Positions 56,924 through 64,000 of a stretch of 64,000 nt of DNA are shown here, one piece after another. A model generated the notes under the pieces. It was given only the letters and a program-made list of their open reading frames with translations. It did not search any database and was not told the DNA's origin. The translations under genes were made by a program, and so were the position numbers. The stretch comes from Mangrovimicrobium sp033283265 (GTDB lineage: Bacteria > Pseudomonadota > Gammaproteobacteria > Pseudomonadales > Halieaceae). The stretch covers positions 124,001 through 188,000 of the forward strand of contig JAWMQN010000001.1 of assembly GCA_033283265.1 (NCBI GenBank). The letters run 5' to 3'. The number at the start of each line of letters is the position of its first letter. Within the stretch, counting starts at the first letter, position 1.

Positions 56924-59173
56924 ATGGAGTGGTCACGTACAACACAAGCAACAATCTTCGCCGCCGCGCTGTCGCGCGCACGCGGGGTCGCCGGATTTTA
57001 CCTGTTGCTGGCGGTCTGTCTTGCCGCGGCCGCACAGGCGGACGGCGAGGCTAATGCAGGCGCGATACAGGCAGGCGCAATACAGGCAGGTGCGATACAG
57101 GCAGGCGCGATACAGGCAGGCACGGTGGGTAGTCCTTCCTCCAACCGGATGCTGGAGGAGGGGGCCGGTGCCATGCAGTGGCACAGTAGCGGGAGTGGAA
57201 TGTTCACCCCCGCCCTCACCCAGGGTACCCGGGTGAACATGCGCATTTCCGGCATGGTCGCCATCGTCGAAATGGAGCAGCGATTTCACAATCAGACGGA
57301 CCAGTGGCAGGAGGGAATCTACACCTTTCCGCTACCGGTCGACGCCGCCGTGCGGGGGCTCGAAATGCAGGTGGGAGAGCGGTTGATTCTCGGCCGGGTA
57401 CGCGAACGCCGGGAGGCGGCTGCCGCCTACCAGGCCGCCAGGGCAGCCGGCCGCAAAGCCTCACTGGTGGAACAGCAACGTCCCAACCTGTTCACCAATC
57501 GCGTCGCCAACATCGCTCCGGGAGAGAGTGTGCTGGTGCGCCTGGAATATGTGCAGATCGCCGCTTTCCAGGATGGCGATTTCTCCCTCCGCGTACCCAC
57601 CACGCTGACACCGCGCTACATTCCGGGGGCGCCGCTGGACCCGGCTGCGGAAACGGCGCCGGTACTGCTGGACAACGCCAGCGGCTGGGCGCTACCCACC
57701 GACCGGGTTCCCGATGCGCCAGCCATTACGCCCTACCTCTATCCCCAGCGCGGTTCCGACCAGCAGCCCCTGAACCCGATCCGTTTCGCGATAGAGCTGG
57801 ACGCGGGCATGCCGCTTGCCAGCGTGGAAGCGCTCTATCACCGGCTCCGGCTGTCGCGCGACGGCGATCGCTATCGGCTGGAACTGGCGGCAGGCGTCAG
57901 CGAAATGGACCGGGATTTCGAGTTGCACTGGCGCCCCGTGAGCGGTGCGAGCCCGCGCGCGGCGCTGTTCACCGAACGGGTAGGGGAGGACTACTTCGGC
58001 CTGCTGATGGTGGTGCCGCCCGCGCTGGCGGGTGAACCCCAGGTACTGCCGCGGGATCTCGTGTTCGTCATCGACACCTCCGGTTCCATGGATGGAGAAC
58101 CCATTCGCCAGGCGAGATCGGGCTTGCACAAGGGGCTGGCACAGCTGCGCCCGGAGGATCGTTTCAACATTATCGCATTCGATTCCAGCACCCGGGCGCT
58201 GTACCGCGGCGTGCAGCCGGCGACACCGCACCGGCTGGCACAGGCCAGTGAGTTTGTGCGCCAGCTGCAGTCCTCGGGTGGCACCGAGATGCTGCCGGCG
58301 CTGGAACTCGCGCTGGCCCCGGGCGACGCCGGGGAGACCGGGACCGGCGGGCCGCAGTGCGTGCGCCAGGTCATTTTCATAACCGATGGCGCCGTCGGTA
58401 ACGAGGAGGCCCTGTTTGCCGCGATCCAGCAGCGCCTCGGCGACAACCGCCTGTTCACTGTCGGCATCGGCGCCGCGCCCAACCACTGGTTCATGCAGCG
58501 GGCGGCCGACGCCGGCCGGGGCTACAGCATACAGATCAGCCGGGCGGACGAAGTGGATGCGCGCATGAACCAGCTGTTCGAGCGTATCAACAGTCCTCTC
58601 GCCACGGCTGTCCGGGCCGACTGGCCGGTCAGTGTCGAGGCCTGGCCGGCGCGGGTGGCGGACCTCTATCGCGGCGAGCCGCTACTGCAGACAGTCCACT
58701 TTGGCCGCCAGCTGCCGCAGGGCGCCGTGACTGTCTCCGGAACGCTGGCGGGAACCCGCTGGCACCAGGACGTACCCCTGCCAGCGCAGGTCGACAGCGG
58801 TACCGGGATCGCCAGCCAGTGGGCCCGGCGCAAGATCGCCGGCCTGCTGGCCCTGCGCAGCGCCGGCGAGGCGGAGGAGTCGGTTCGCCAGCAGGTGCTC
58901 GAGGTGGCCCTGACCCACCAGCTGCTCAGCCCCTACACCAGCTTCGTAGCCATCGAGGAAGCGGTTTCCAGGCCTGCTTCCGCACCACTGCGCAAAGCCG
59001 CGGTGCCCAATACACGTCCCGCCGGGCAGGGGCCACAGCCCTACGCCTATCCGCAGACAGCCACTTCCGCCAGGGCGAAGGTATTGCTCGGCTGTATGTG
59101 CCTGCTGCTCGCGCTGCTCGCCCACGTCCTGCGCCGCCCGGAGGTCGATCACCATGCGCCGGTCCACTGGTAA
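56924..59173 (+). CDS. Marine proteobacterial sortase target protein, VIT and VWA domains
   Basis: A 749-residue exported surface protein. Signal peptide to ~40, a short GAIQA-repeat linker (~45-66), VIT domain (~90-215, EMEQRFHNQTDQWQEGIYTFPLP), VWA domain with intact MIDAS DTSGSMDG starting at Asp384, then the sorting region YPQTAT (Tyr709-Thr714), a hydrophobic helix and a basic end (RRPEVDHH). This is the TIGR03788 family. Sortase-linked anchoring should occur at the YPQTA motif by the adjacent class GN sortase. GGAGGTG lies five bases before ATG 56924. It overlaps the sortase by 20 bases. Confidence 0.9.
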   Translation: MEWSRTTQATIFAAALSRARGVAGFYLLLAVCLAAAAQADGEANAGAIQAGAIQAGAIQAGAIQAGTVGSPSSNRMLEEGAGAMQWHSSGSGMFTPALTQGTRVNMRISGMVAIVEMEQRFHNQTDQWQEGIYTFPLPVDAAVRGLEMQVGERLILGRVRERREAAAAYQAARAAGRKASLVEQQRPNLFTNRVANIAPGESVLVRLEYVQIAAFQDGDFSLRVPTTLTPRYIPGAPLDPAAETAPVLLDNASGWALPTDRVPDAPAITPYLYPQRGSDQQPLNPIRFAIELDAGMPLASVEALYHRLRLSRDGDRYRLELAAGVSEMDRDFELHWRPVSGASPRAALFTERVGEDYFGLLMVVPPALAGEPQVLPRDLVFVIDTSGSMDGEPIRQARSGLHKGLAQLRPEDRFNIIAFDSSTRALYRGVQPATPHRLAQASEFVRQLQSSGGTEMLPALELALAPGDAGETGTGGPQCVRQVIFITDGAVGNEEALFAAIQQRLGDNRLFTVGIGAAPNHWFMQRAADAGRGYSIQISRADEVDARMNQLFERINSPLATAVRADWPVSVEAWPARVADLYRGEPLLQTVHFGRQLPQGAVTVSGTLAGTRWHQDVPLPAQVDSGTGIASQWARRKIAGLLALRSAGEAEESVRQQVLEVALTHQLLSPYTSFVAIEEAVSRPASAPLRKAAVPNTRPAGQGPQPYAYPQTATSARAKVLLGCMCLLLALLAHVLRRPEVDHHAPVHW
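57056..57120 (+). repeat. Four tandem 15-bp repeats encoding a GAIQA linker
   Basis: Units begin at 57056, 57071, 57086 and 57101 and read GCAGGCGCGATACAG with one silent change in two of them (57071 and 57086), then a truncated unit at 57116-57120. Translated they give repeated A-G-A-I-Q. The near-identity of DNA copies suggests recent slippage; the copy number may vary between strains. Confidence 0.85.
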
Positions 59174-59765
59174 GACCTGGCAGTCTGTCTGCTGGCTGCT
59201 GCCCCTGGTCGTGGTGGGGCTGCAGCAGCTGGCAAGCGCCGGGCTGGTACACGCCAAGGCAGTGCTGGCTCCCCTGCTGGTGCAAAGGGCCTGGGAGTCC
59301 GCTCTTGCCGACGGGCAGCAACACAAGCCCTGGCCCTGGGCCGATACCTGGCCGGTGGCACAGCTGCGGATTCCGGCCCTGGCTGTCGACCAGTTTGTGC
59401 TCGCCGGCACCCGCGGCAACGCCCTGGCTTTTGGGCCGGGGCTCGACGCGGCCACAGCCACACCGGGACAGCCCGGCACGGCGATCATCGGCGGGCATCG
59501 CGACACCCACTTCCGCTTTCTCCAGGAACTCCGGCCGGGAATGCAACTCGGGCTGCAAACGGGCGACGGGCGCTGGCAGCTATTCGAAGTGACCGGCGCA
59601 GAGGTGGTGGATATCCGGGATATGCTGGAACCTCCAGCATCGACGGGGCCCGCGCGACTGCAACTGGTCACCTGTTACCCCTTCGACGCGCTGGTTGCCG
59701 GCGGGCCTTTGCGCTACGTGGTCAATGCGCGGCTGGAGCAGGCCGTGCCGGTGTTTACGATGTAA
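59154..59765 (+). CDS. Class GN sortase
   Basis: A 203-residue membrane-anchored transpeptidase (one N-terminal helix, CWLLPLVVVGL). The sortase triad is intact: His115 in IIGGHRDTHF, Cys174 in LVTCYPF and Arg187 in GGPLRYVV. In Gram-negatives the class GN (TIGR03784) sortase is encoded with a VIT/VWA target. It starts inside the last codons of the target gene, so it is cotranslated with its substrate. Confidence 0.92.
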   Translation: MRRSTGKTWQSVCWLLPLVVVGLQQLASAGLVHAKAVLAPLLVQRAWESALADGQQHKPWPWADTWPVAQLRIPALAVDQFVLAGTRGNALAFGPGLDAATATPGQPGTAIIGGHRDTHFRFLQELRPGMQLGLQTGDGRWQLFEVTGAEVVDIRDMLEPPASTGPARLQLVTCYPFDALVAGGPLRYVVNARLEQAVPVFTM

Positions 59766-59945
59766 CACCGTGGCGTATGAGCCCCGGTCTTTCTCCAACT
59801 CTTTACAGTATCCCGAGTGCCCCCGAATAACCGTCTGTGTTACCATGCCGGCCGTTTTTATTCCGGGCCGCCGTTTCGCGGCTGTCGCCCGCAAGCTGAC
59901 TCACGTGGCCTTTAGTAGGGGTCACCACTGGCAAAAGGAAAGCTC

Positions 59946-61868
59946 ATGCCTGTTATTACTCTCCCGGACGGCAACCAGCGCCAATTCGACAATCCCGTCT
60001 CCGTGCATGATGTCGCAGCGGATATCGGCCCCGGCCTGGCCAAGGCGGCCCTCGCCGGTGTGGTCAACGGCCGTGAAGTCGATACCTCCTACATCATCGA
60101 GGGCGATGCGGAACTGGCCATCATCACCGAGCGCGACGAGGCCGGTCTCGAGGTGATCCGCCACTCGACTGCCCACCTGCTGGCGCAGGCCACCCAGCAA
60201 CTGTTTCCCGGCGTCCAGGTGACCATCGGCCCGGTAATCGAGGACGGTTTCTACTACGACTTCGCCACCGGCCACAACTTCACGCCGGAAGACCTCGAGA
60301 AGATCGAAAAGCGGATGCAGGAGATCGTCGAGGAGGACCTGCCGGTTGAGCGCGTGGTCTGCAGCCGGGAAAAAGCCGTGGAAATGTTCCGCCAGATGGG
60401 CGAGCGCTACAAGGTGCAGATCATCCAGGAGCTGCCCGAGGGCGAGGAGATCTCCATCTACCGCCAGGGTGCCTGGATGGACCTGTGCCGCGGTCCCCAC
60501 GTGCCGAGTACCGGCAAGCTCAAGGCCTTCAAATTGACCAAGGTGGCCGGCGCCTACTGGCGTGGTGACGCCAGGAACGAAATGCTGCAGCGCATTTACG
60601 GTACCGCCTGGGCCAACCAGAAGGAACTCAAGGCCTACCTGCACCGCATCGAGGAAGCCGAGAAGCGCGACCACCGCAAGATCGGCAAGAAGCTCAACCT
60701 TTTCCATACCCAGGAAGAGGCGCCGGGCATGGTGTTCTGGCACCCCCCGGGCTGGAGCATCTACCAGACCATCGAGCAGTACATGCGCCAGAAACAGCGC
60801 GAGCACGGCTACCAGGAGATCAAGACACCGCAGCTGGTGGACCTGTCCCTGTGGGAGAAATCCGGCCACGCCGACAAATTCGGTGACGACATGTTCATGC
60901 TGCAGTCCGAGGAGCGCCACTTCGCGGTCAAGCCGATGAACTGCCCCTGCCACGTGCAGGTGTTCAACCAGGGCCTGAAGTCCTACCGCGACCTGCCGCT
61001 GCGCCTGGCGGAATTCGGCTCCTGCCACCGCAACGAACCCTCCGGCTCGCTGCACGGCATCATGCGGGTGCGCGGCTTCACCCAGGACGACGCCCATATC
61101 TTCTGCACTGAAGACCAGATCCAGCCGGAAGTCTCTTCCTTTATAGACTTCCTGCATGGCGTCTATGCCGATTTCGGCTTCAGCGACGTGATCTATCGCC
61201 TCTCCACCCGCCCGGAAAAGCGCGTCGGCTCCGACGCCGACTGGGACCGGGCGGAAAAAGCCCTCGCCGACGCCCTCGACGCCCAGGGACTGCCCTGGCA
61301 GGAGTTGCCCGGGGAGGGCGCCTTCTACGGGCCGAAGATCGAGTTCTCGCTCAAGGACTGTATCGGCCGGGTCTGGCAGCTGGGCACCATCCAGGTGGAT
61401 TTCTCCATGCCGGGTCGTCTCGACGCCCAGTATGTGGCCGAAGACGGGTCCCGCCAGGTGCCGGTCATGTTGCACCGGGCCATCCTCGGCTCCTTCGAGC
61501 GATTCATCGGTATCCTGATCGAGCACTACGAGGGGATTTTCCCCACCTGGCTCGCGCCCACACAGGCGGTGGTGCTGAATATCACCGACAAGCAGGCCGA
61601 TTACGCCAAATCTGTGGAAGATTCCTTGAAAAACAAGGGCTTCAGGGTCATTTCGGACTTGAGAAACGAGAAGATCGGCTTTAAAATCCGCGAGCACACT
61701 CTTCAGAAGGTCCCCTACCTCATCGTGGTGGGGGATAAAGAGGTGGAATCACAGACGCTGGCCGTTCGCGCTCGTCGTGGTGAGGACCTGGGATCGATGG
61801 ATATCGATGCACTTACGCAGGTACTCACCGGGGACGTGGCGCGTCGCGGTCGTCTTGTAATTGAGTAA
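59946..61868 (+). CDS. thrS: Threonine-tRNA ligase
   Basis: A 640-residue class II synthetase. Domains: TGS (~1-62), editing SAD domain with HSTAHLLAQA, catalytic core with zinc ligand MNCPCHVQ and motif 2 FGSCHRNEPSGSLHG, and an anticodon domain at the end (VVLNITDKQADYA). In E. coli it represses its own leader; the 180-base leader here carries TTTACA-type -35 sequence but no confident operator. infC follows after 12 bases. Confidence 0.97.
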   Translation: MPVITLPDGNQRQFDNPVSVHDVAADIGPGLAKAALAGVVNGREVDTSYIIEGDAELAIITERDEAGLEVIRHSTAHLLAQATQQLFPGVQVTIGPVIEDGFYYDFATGHNFTPEDLEKIEKRMQEIVEEDLPVERVVCSREKAVEMFRQMGERYKVQIIQELPEGEEISIYRQGAWMDLCRGPHVPSTGKLKAFKLTKVAGAYWRGDARNEMLQRIYGTAWANQKELKAYLHRIEEAEKRDHRKIGKKLNLFHTQEEAPGMVFWHPPGWSIYQTIEQYMRQKQREHGYQEIKTPQLVDLSLWEKSGHADKFGDDMFMLQSEERHFAVKPMNCPCHVQVFNQGLKSYRDLPLRLAEFGSCHRNEPSGSLHGIMRVRGFTQDDAHIFCTEDQIQPEVSSFIDFLHGVYADFGFSDVIYRLSTRPEKRVGSDADWDRAEKALADALDAQGLPWQELPGEGAFYGPKIEFSLKDCIGRVWQLGTIQVDFSMPGRLDAQYVAEDGSRQVPVMLHRAILGSFERFIGILIEHYEGIFPTWLAPTQAVVLNITDKQADYAKSVEDSLKNKGFRVISDLRNEKIGFKIREHTLQKVPYLIVVGDKEVESQTLAVRARRGEDLGSMDIDALTQVLTGDVARRGRLVIE

Positions 61869-61880
61869 TGGAGAATCAGC

Positions 61881-62414
61881 ATTAAGAAAGAGACTAAAGG
61901 CGCCAGCAAAAAGGCGCTGACCAACGACCAGATCACGGCGGACCCGGTTCGCCTGATAGGAGCCGACGGCGAGCAGGTTGGTGTCGTTTCATTGAGCGAT
62001 GCCAAGGCAGCGGCGGAATCCGCGGGGTTGGACCTCGTGTTGATAGCTGATTCAGACCCGGTAGTCTGCAAGATCATGGACTACGGGAAGCACATCTTTG
62101 AGGCGAAGAAGCAGAAGGCTGCTCAGAAGAAGAAGCAGAAGCGGACTCAAATCAAGGAAATGAAGTTTCGTCCAGGGACGGAAGAAGGGGATTACCAGGT
62201 CAAGCTACGCAACCTGGTACGTTTCCTAGAGCAAGGCGATAAGGCCAAGGTCACCCTGCGTTTTCGCGGGCGTGAAATGGCTCACCAGGAAATCGGTATG
62301 GAGTTACTCAAGCGAGTAGAAACCGACCTGGCCGAATTGGGCGCTGTCGAGCAATTCCCGAAAATGGAAGGCCGGCAGCTCACGATGGTGATCGCACCGA
62401 AGAAGAAGCAATAA
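61881..62414 (+). CDS. infC: Translation initiation factor IF-3 (rare ATT start)
   Basis: A 177-residue protein. ATT 61881 is the first sense codon (IKKETKGASKK...) with GGAG at 61870-61873; the frame has no earlier ATG/GTG, and a start at a downstream TTG 61992 would delete the N-domain. Seen: ADSDPVVCKIMDYGK, KEMKFRPGTEEGDYQVK and GREMAHQEIGM. An AUU initiator is the conserved way IF3 controls its own synthesis. It sits between thrS and rpmI. Confidence 0.93.
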   Translation: MKKETKGASKKALTNDQITADPVRLIGADGEQVGVVSLSDAKAAAESAGLDLVLIADSDPVVCKIMDYGKHIFEAKKQKAAQKKKQKRTQIKEMKFRPGTEEGDYQVKLRNLVRFLEQGDKAKVTLRFRGREMAHQEIGMELLKRVETDLAELGAVEQFPKMEGRQLTMVIAPKKKQ

Positions 62415-62474
62415 CGGCACTGTGACGCCTTATTCGCTTCATTGTTATTACTGCTAAATGCGGAGTATTGAGAA

Positions 62475-62669
62475 ATGCCAAAAGCAAAAGTTCACAGCGG
62501 TGCTGCCAAGCGGTTCAAAAAGACTGCCGGCGGCTACAAGCGCAAAAGCGCGTACAAGAGTCACATCCTGACCAAGATGACCACCAAGCGGAAGCGTCAG
62601 CTGCGTGGAACCTCCATGATTCACAAGAGTGATGAGGTTCTGATCGATCGCATGCTGCGCGCCAAGTAA
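62475..62669 (+). CDS. rpmI: 50S ribosomal protein L35
   Basis: A 64-residue, very basic protein (KAKVHSGAAKRFKKTAGGYKRK, then TTKRKRQLRG). The order infC-rpmI-rplT is universal in bacteria. ATG 62475 follows GGAG at 62461-62464, nine bases upstream. Confidence 0.97.
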   Translation: MPKAKVHSGAAKRFKKTAGGYKRKSAYKSHILTKMTTKRKRQLRGTSMIHKSDEVLIDRMLRAK

Positions 62670-62698
62670 CCGGTTATCAATAGGAAAGGAGAAGACTT

Positions 62699-63055
62699 AT
62701 GCCTCGCGTAAAACGTGGTGTGGTGGCTCACCGCCGTCACAAGAAAATCCTCAAACAGGCTAAAGGTTACTACGGTGCCCGCAGCCGCGTGTTTCGAGTT
62801 GCCAAGCAGGCCGTAACCAAGGCCGGGCAATATGCGTACCGTGACCGTCGTCAGCGCAAGCGTCAATTCCGCTCGCTGTGGATCACCCGCATCAACGCCC
62901 AGTCCCGCGCTAACGGCCTGAGCTACAGCAAGTTCATCGATGGCCTGAAAAAGGCCAACATCGGCCTGGACCGTCGCGTTCTGGCGGATCTGGCGGTGCA
63001 CGATAAGCCTGCTTTTGCAGCAGTTGTGGAGCAAGCGAAGGCCGCTCTGGCCTAA
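62699..63055 (+). CDS. rplT: 50S ribosomal protein L20
   Basis: A 118-residue basic protein (PRVKRGVVAHRRHKKIL, AKGYYGARSRVFRVAKQAV). GGAAAGGAG lies immediately upstream of ATG 62699. L20 is the translational repressor of the rpmI-rplT operon in E. coli. A terminator follows the stop. Confidence 0.97.
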   Translation: MPRVKRGVVAHRRHKKILKQAKGYYGARSRVFRVAKQAVTKAGQYAYRDRRQRKRQFRSLWITRINAQSRANGLSYSKFIDGLKKANIGLDRRVLADLAVHDKPAFAAVVEQAKAALA

Positions 63056-63105
63056 GCCCACCCCCGCCGCGATTCGTCGCGGTTCGCTGGCTGCACTGAA
63101 GTACG

Positions 63106-63141
63106 AGAAGGGAAAGGGCTCCGCTCTTTCCCTTCTTTTTT
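63106..63141 (+). terminator. Rho-independent terminator / attenuator between rplT and pheS
   Basis: AGAAGGGAAAG (63106-63116) and CTTTCCCTTCT (63126-63136) form a perfect 11-bp stem with a 9-base loop, followed by TTTTTT. It ends the L20 transcript and could attenuate read-through into pheS; no phenylalanine-rich leader peptide is present. Confidence 0.85.
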
Positions 63142-63182
63142 GTGCTGCAAAACCAAATAACCTGTGATCGAGACGTAACCGC

Positions 63183-64000
63183 ATGGAAAACCTCGAAGCA
63201 CTGGCCTCCGAGGCCAGGGAAAAAATCGAAACCGCCGTCGACGGCACTGCGCTGGAGCAGTTGCGCGTCGACTACCTGGGCAAGAAGGGCCAGCTCACCG
63301 CGCTGCTCAAAGGCCTGGGGCAGCTGTCCGCCGAGGAGCGTCCCCAGGCCGGCGCGCAGATCAACGTGGTCAAGCAGGAGCTGCAGGAGCTGATCGGCTC
63401 GCGCAAGACCGAGCTCGAAACTGCCGCCGTGCAGGCCAGGCTGGCCGCCGAGACCATCGACGTGACCCTGCCGGGCCGCGGGCAGGGCACCGGTGGTGTG
63501 CATCCCATCACGCGCACGCTGGAGCGGATGGAAGCGTTCTTCAGCGCCATCGGTTTCGACGTGGTGGAAGGCCCGGAGATCGAGGACGACTACCACAACT
63601 TCGAGGCGCTCAATATTCCCGCCCATCACCCGGCGCGGGCCATGCACGATACGTTTTATGTCGACGATCACACCGTACTGCGCACCCACACCTCCCCGGT
63701 GCAGGTGCGGGTGATGGAAACCACCGAGCCGCCGCTCAAGGTGATCTGCCCCGGGCGGGTCTACCGCTGCGACTCCGACCTCACCCACACGCCGATGTTT
63801 CACCAGGTCGAGGGTCTGCTGATCGACGAGCACTCCACCTTCGCCGACCTGAAGGGCCTGATCGAGGAGTTCCTGCGGGTGTTCTTCGAGAAGGAGCTGG
63901 CGGTGCGCTTCCGCCCCTCCTATTTCCCCTTTACCGAGCCTTCGGCGGAGGTGGATATCCAGTGTGTGAACTGCGGCGGCAGCGGCTGCCGGGTCTGCAG
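63183..64000 (+). CDS. pheS: Phenylalanine-tRNA ligase subunit alpha (3' truncated by window edge)
   Basis: 272 residues are visible: coiled-coil N-terminus (MENLEALASEAREKIETAV...), GRGQGTGGVHPITRTLERMEAFF, the class II motif 2-like VYRCDSDLTHTPMFHQVEG and the start of motif 3 region, ending in CGGSGCRVC. The frame continues past the window end. ATG 63183 is the first ATG in the frame; upstream is the terminator. Confidence 0.97.
   Translation, partial: MENLEALASEAREKIETAVDGTALEQLRVDYLGKKGQLTALLKGLGQLSAEERPQAGAQINVVKQELQELIGSRKTELETAAVQARLAAETIDVTLPGRGQGTGGVHPITRTLERMEAFFSAIGFDVVEGPEIEDDYHNFEALNIPAHHPARAMHDTFYVDDHTVLRTHTSPVQVRVMETTEPPLKVICPGRVYRCDSDLTHTPMFHQVEGLLIDEHSTFADLKGLIEEFLRVFFEKELAVRFRPSYFPFTEPSAEVDIQCVNCGGSGCRVC

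Noticed and set aside
57054..57121. GAIQA tandem repeat as a phase-variable switch
   Set aside because: The unit is 15 bp, a multiple of three, so slippage changes length but not reading frame.
59922..61697. 591-residue minus-strand frame opposite thrS
   Set aside because: Antisense shadow; the plus strand is unmistakably thrS.

Overview
The window is a 64 kb, high-G+C (roughly two thirds by eye) stretch of a gammaproteobacterial chromosome. The gene order gyrA-serC-pheA-tyrA-aroA-cmk-rpsA-ihfB, the mtaD-ubiG-mupP-yciK block and a wbpV/wbpL/wbpM-like trio lying between ihfB and uvrB are pseudomonad-like. The 'marine' dedicated sortase system, the CSS-motif EAL protein and the many acyl/lipid-type functions point to a marine Cellvibrionales/Halieaceae (OM60/NOR5)-type bacterium. 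That taxonomic call is inference from gene content, not from a search.

Layout. 1-1249: 3' end of putA. 1340-9554: secreted M6 metalloprotease, small membrane and YbjN-like proteins, an amino-acid-type binding protein, nitroreductase, MAPEG protein, and a minus-strand SH3/cyclophilin/pdxJ operon. 9759-16605: acyl-CoA dehydrogenase, yciB, then rnm-yciO-scpA-scpB-rluB (RNA processing, chromosome condensation, rRNA modification). 16630-20109 (minus): mtaD-ubiG-mupP-yciK. 20406-32838: the large housekeeping run gyrA, serC, pheA, tyrA, aroA, cmk, rpsA, ihfB, lapA, lapB, pyrF. 32943-37365: comEA-like gene plus an epimerase, an undecaprenyl-phosphate sugar transferase and a WbpM-type dehydratase, i.e. 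the conserved tail of an O-antigen locus without its variable body.

37407-50948 looks accessory. It holds a DUF6524 membrane protein, a CSS-EAL phosphodiesterase, an LLM oxidoreductase and arfB. It then holds eight consecutive minus-strand genes, all encoding apparently exported proteins: FadL-like barrel, glycine-zipper protein, patatin lipoprotein, DUF3604 hydrolase, two further barrels, DUF1254/DUF1214 lipoprotein, and a DUF2860 porin. Seven of them are tightly spaced behind an FNR/ANR-type box with a -10 element at class II spacing. This envelope cluster is my best candidate for an undescribed system.

51391-59765: tRNA-Asn with its own promoter and terminator, uvrB, a small charged secreted protein, and a complete-looking proteobacterial dedicated sortase module (histidine kinase, response regulator, VIT/VWA sortase target, class GN sortase) that lacks the usual OmpA-family partner within the window. 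59946-64000: thrS-infC-rpmI-rplT-pheS translation operon, infC starting with ATT, and pheS running off the end of the window.

No CRISPR array, insertion sequence, integrase or rRNA gene was seen. Starts were moved downstream of the longest open frame where a signal peptide, ribosome binding site or family length argued for it.
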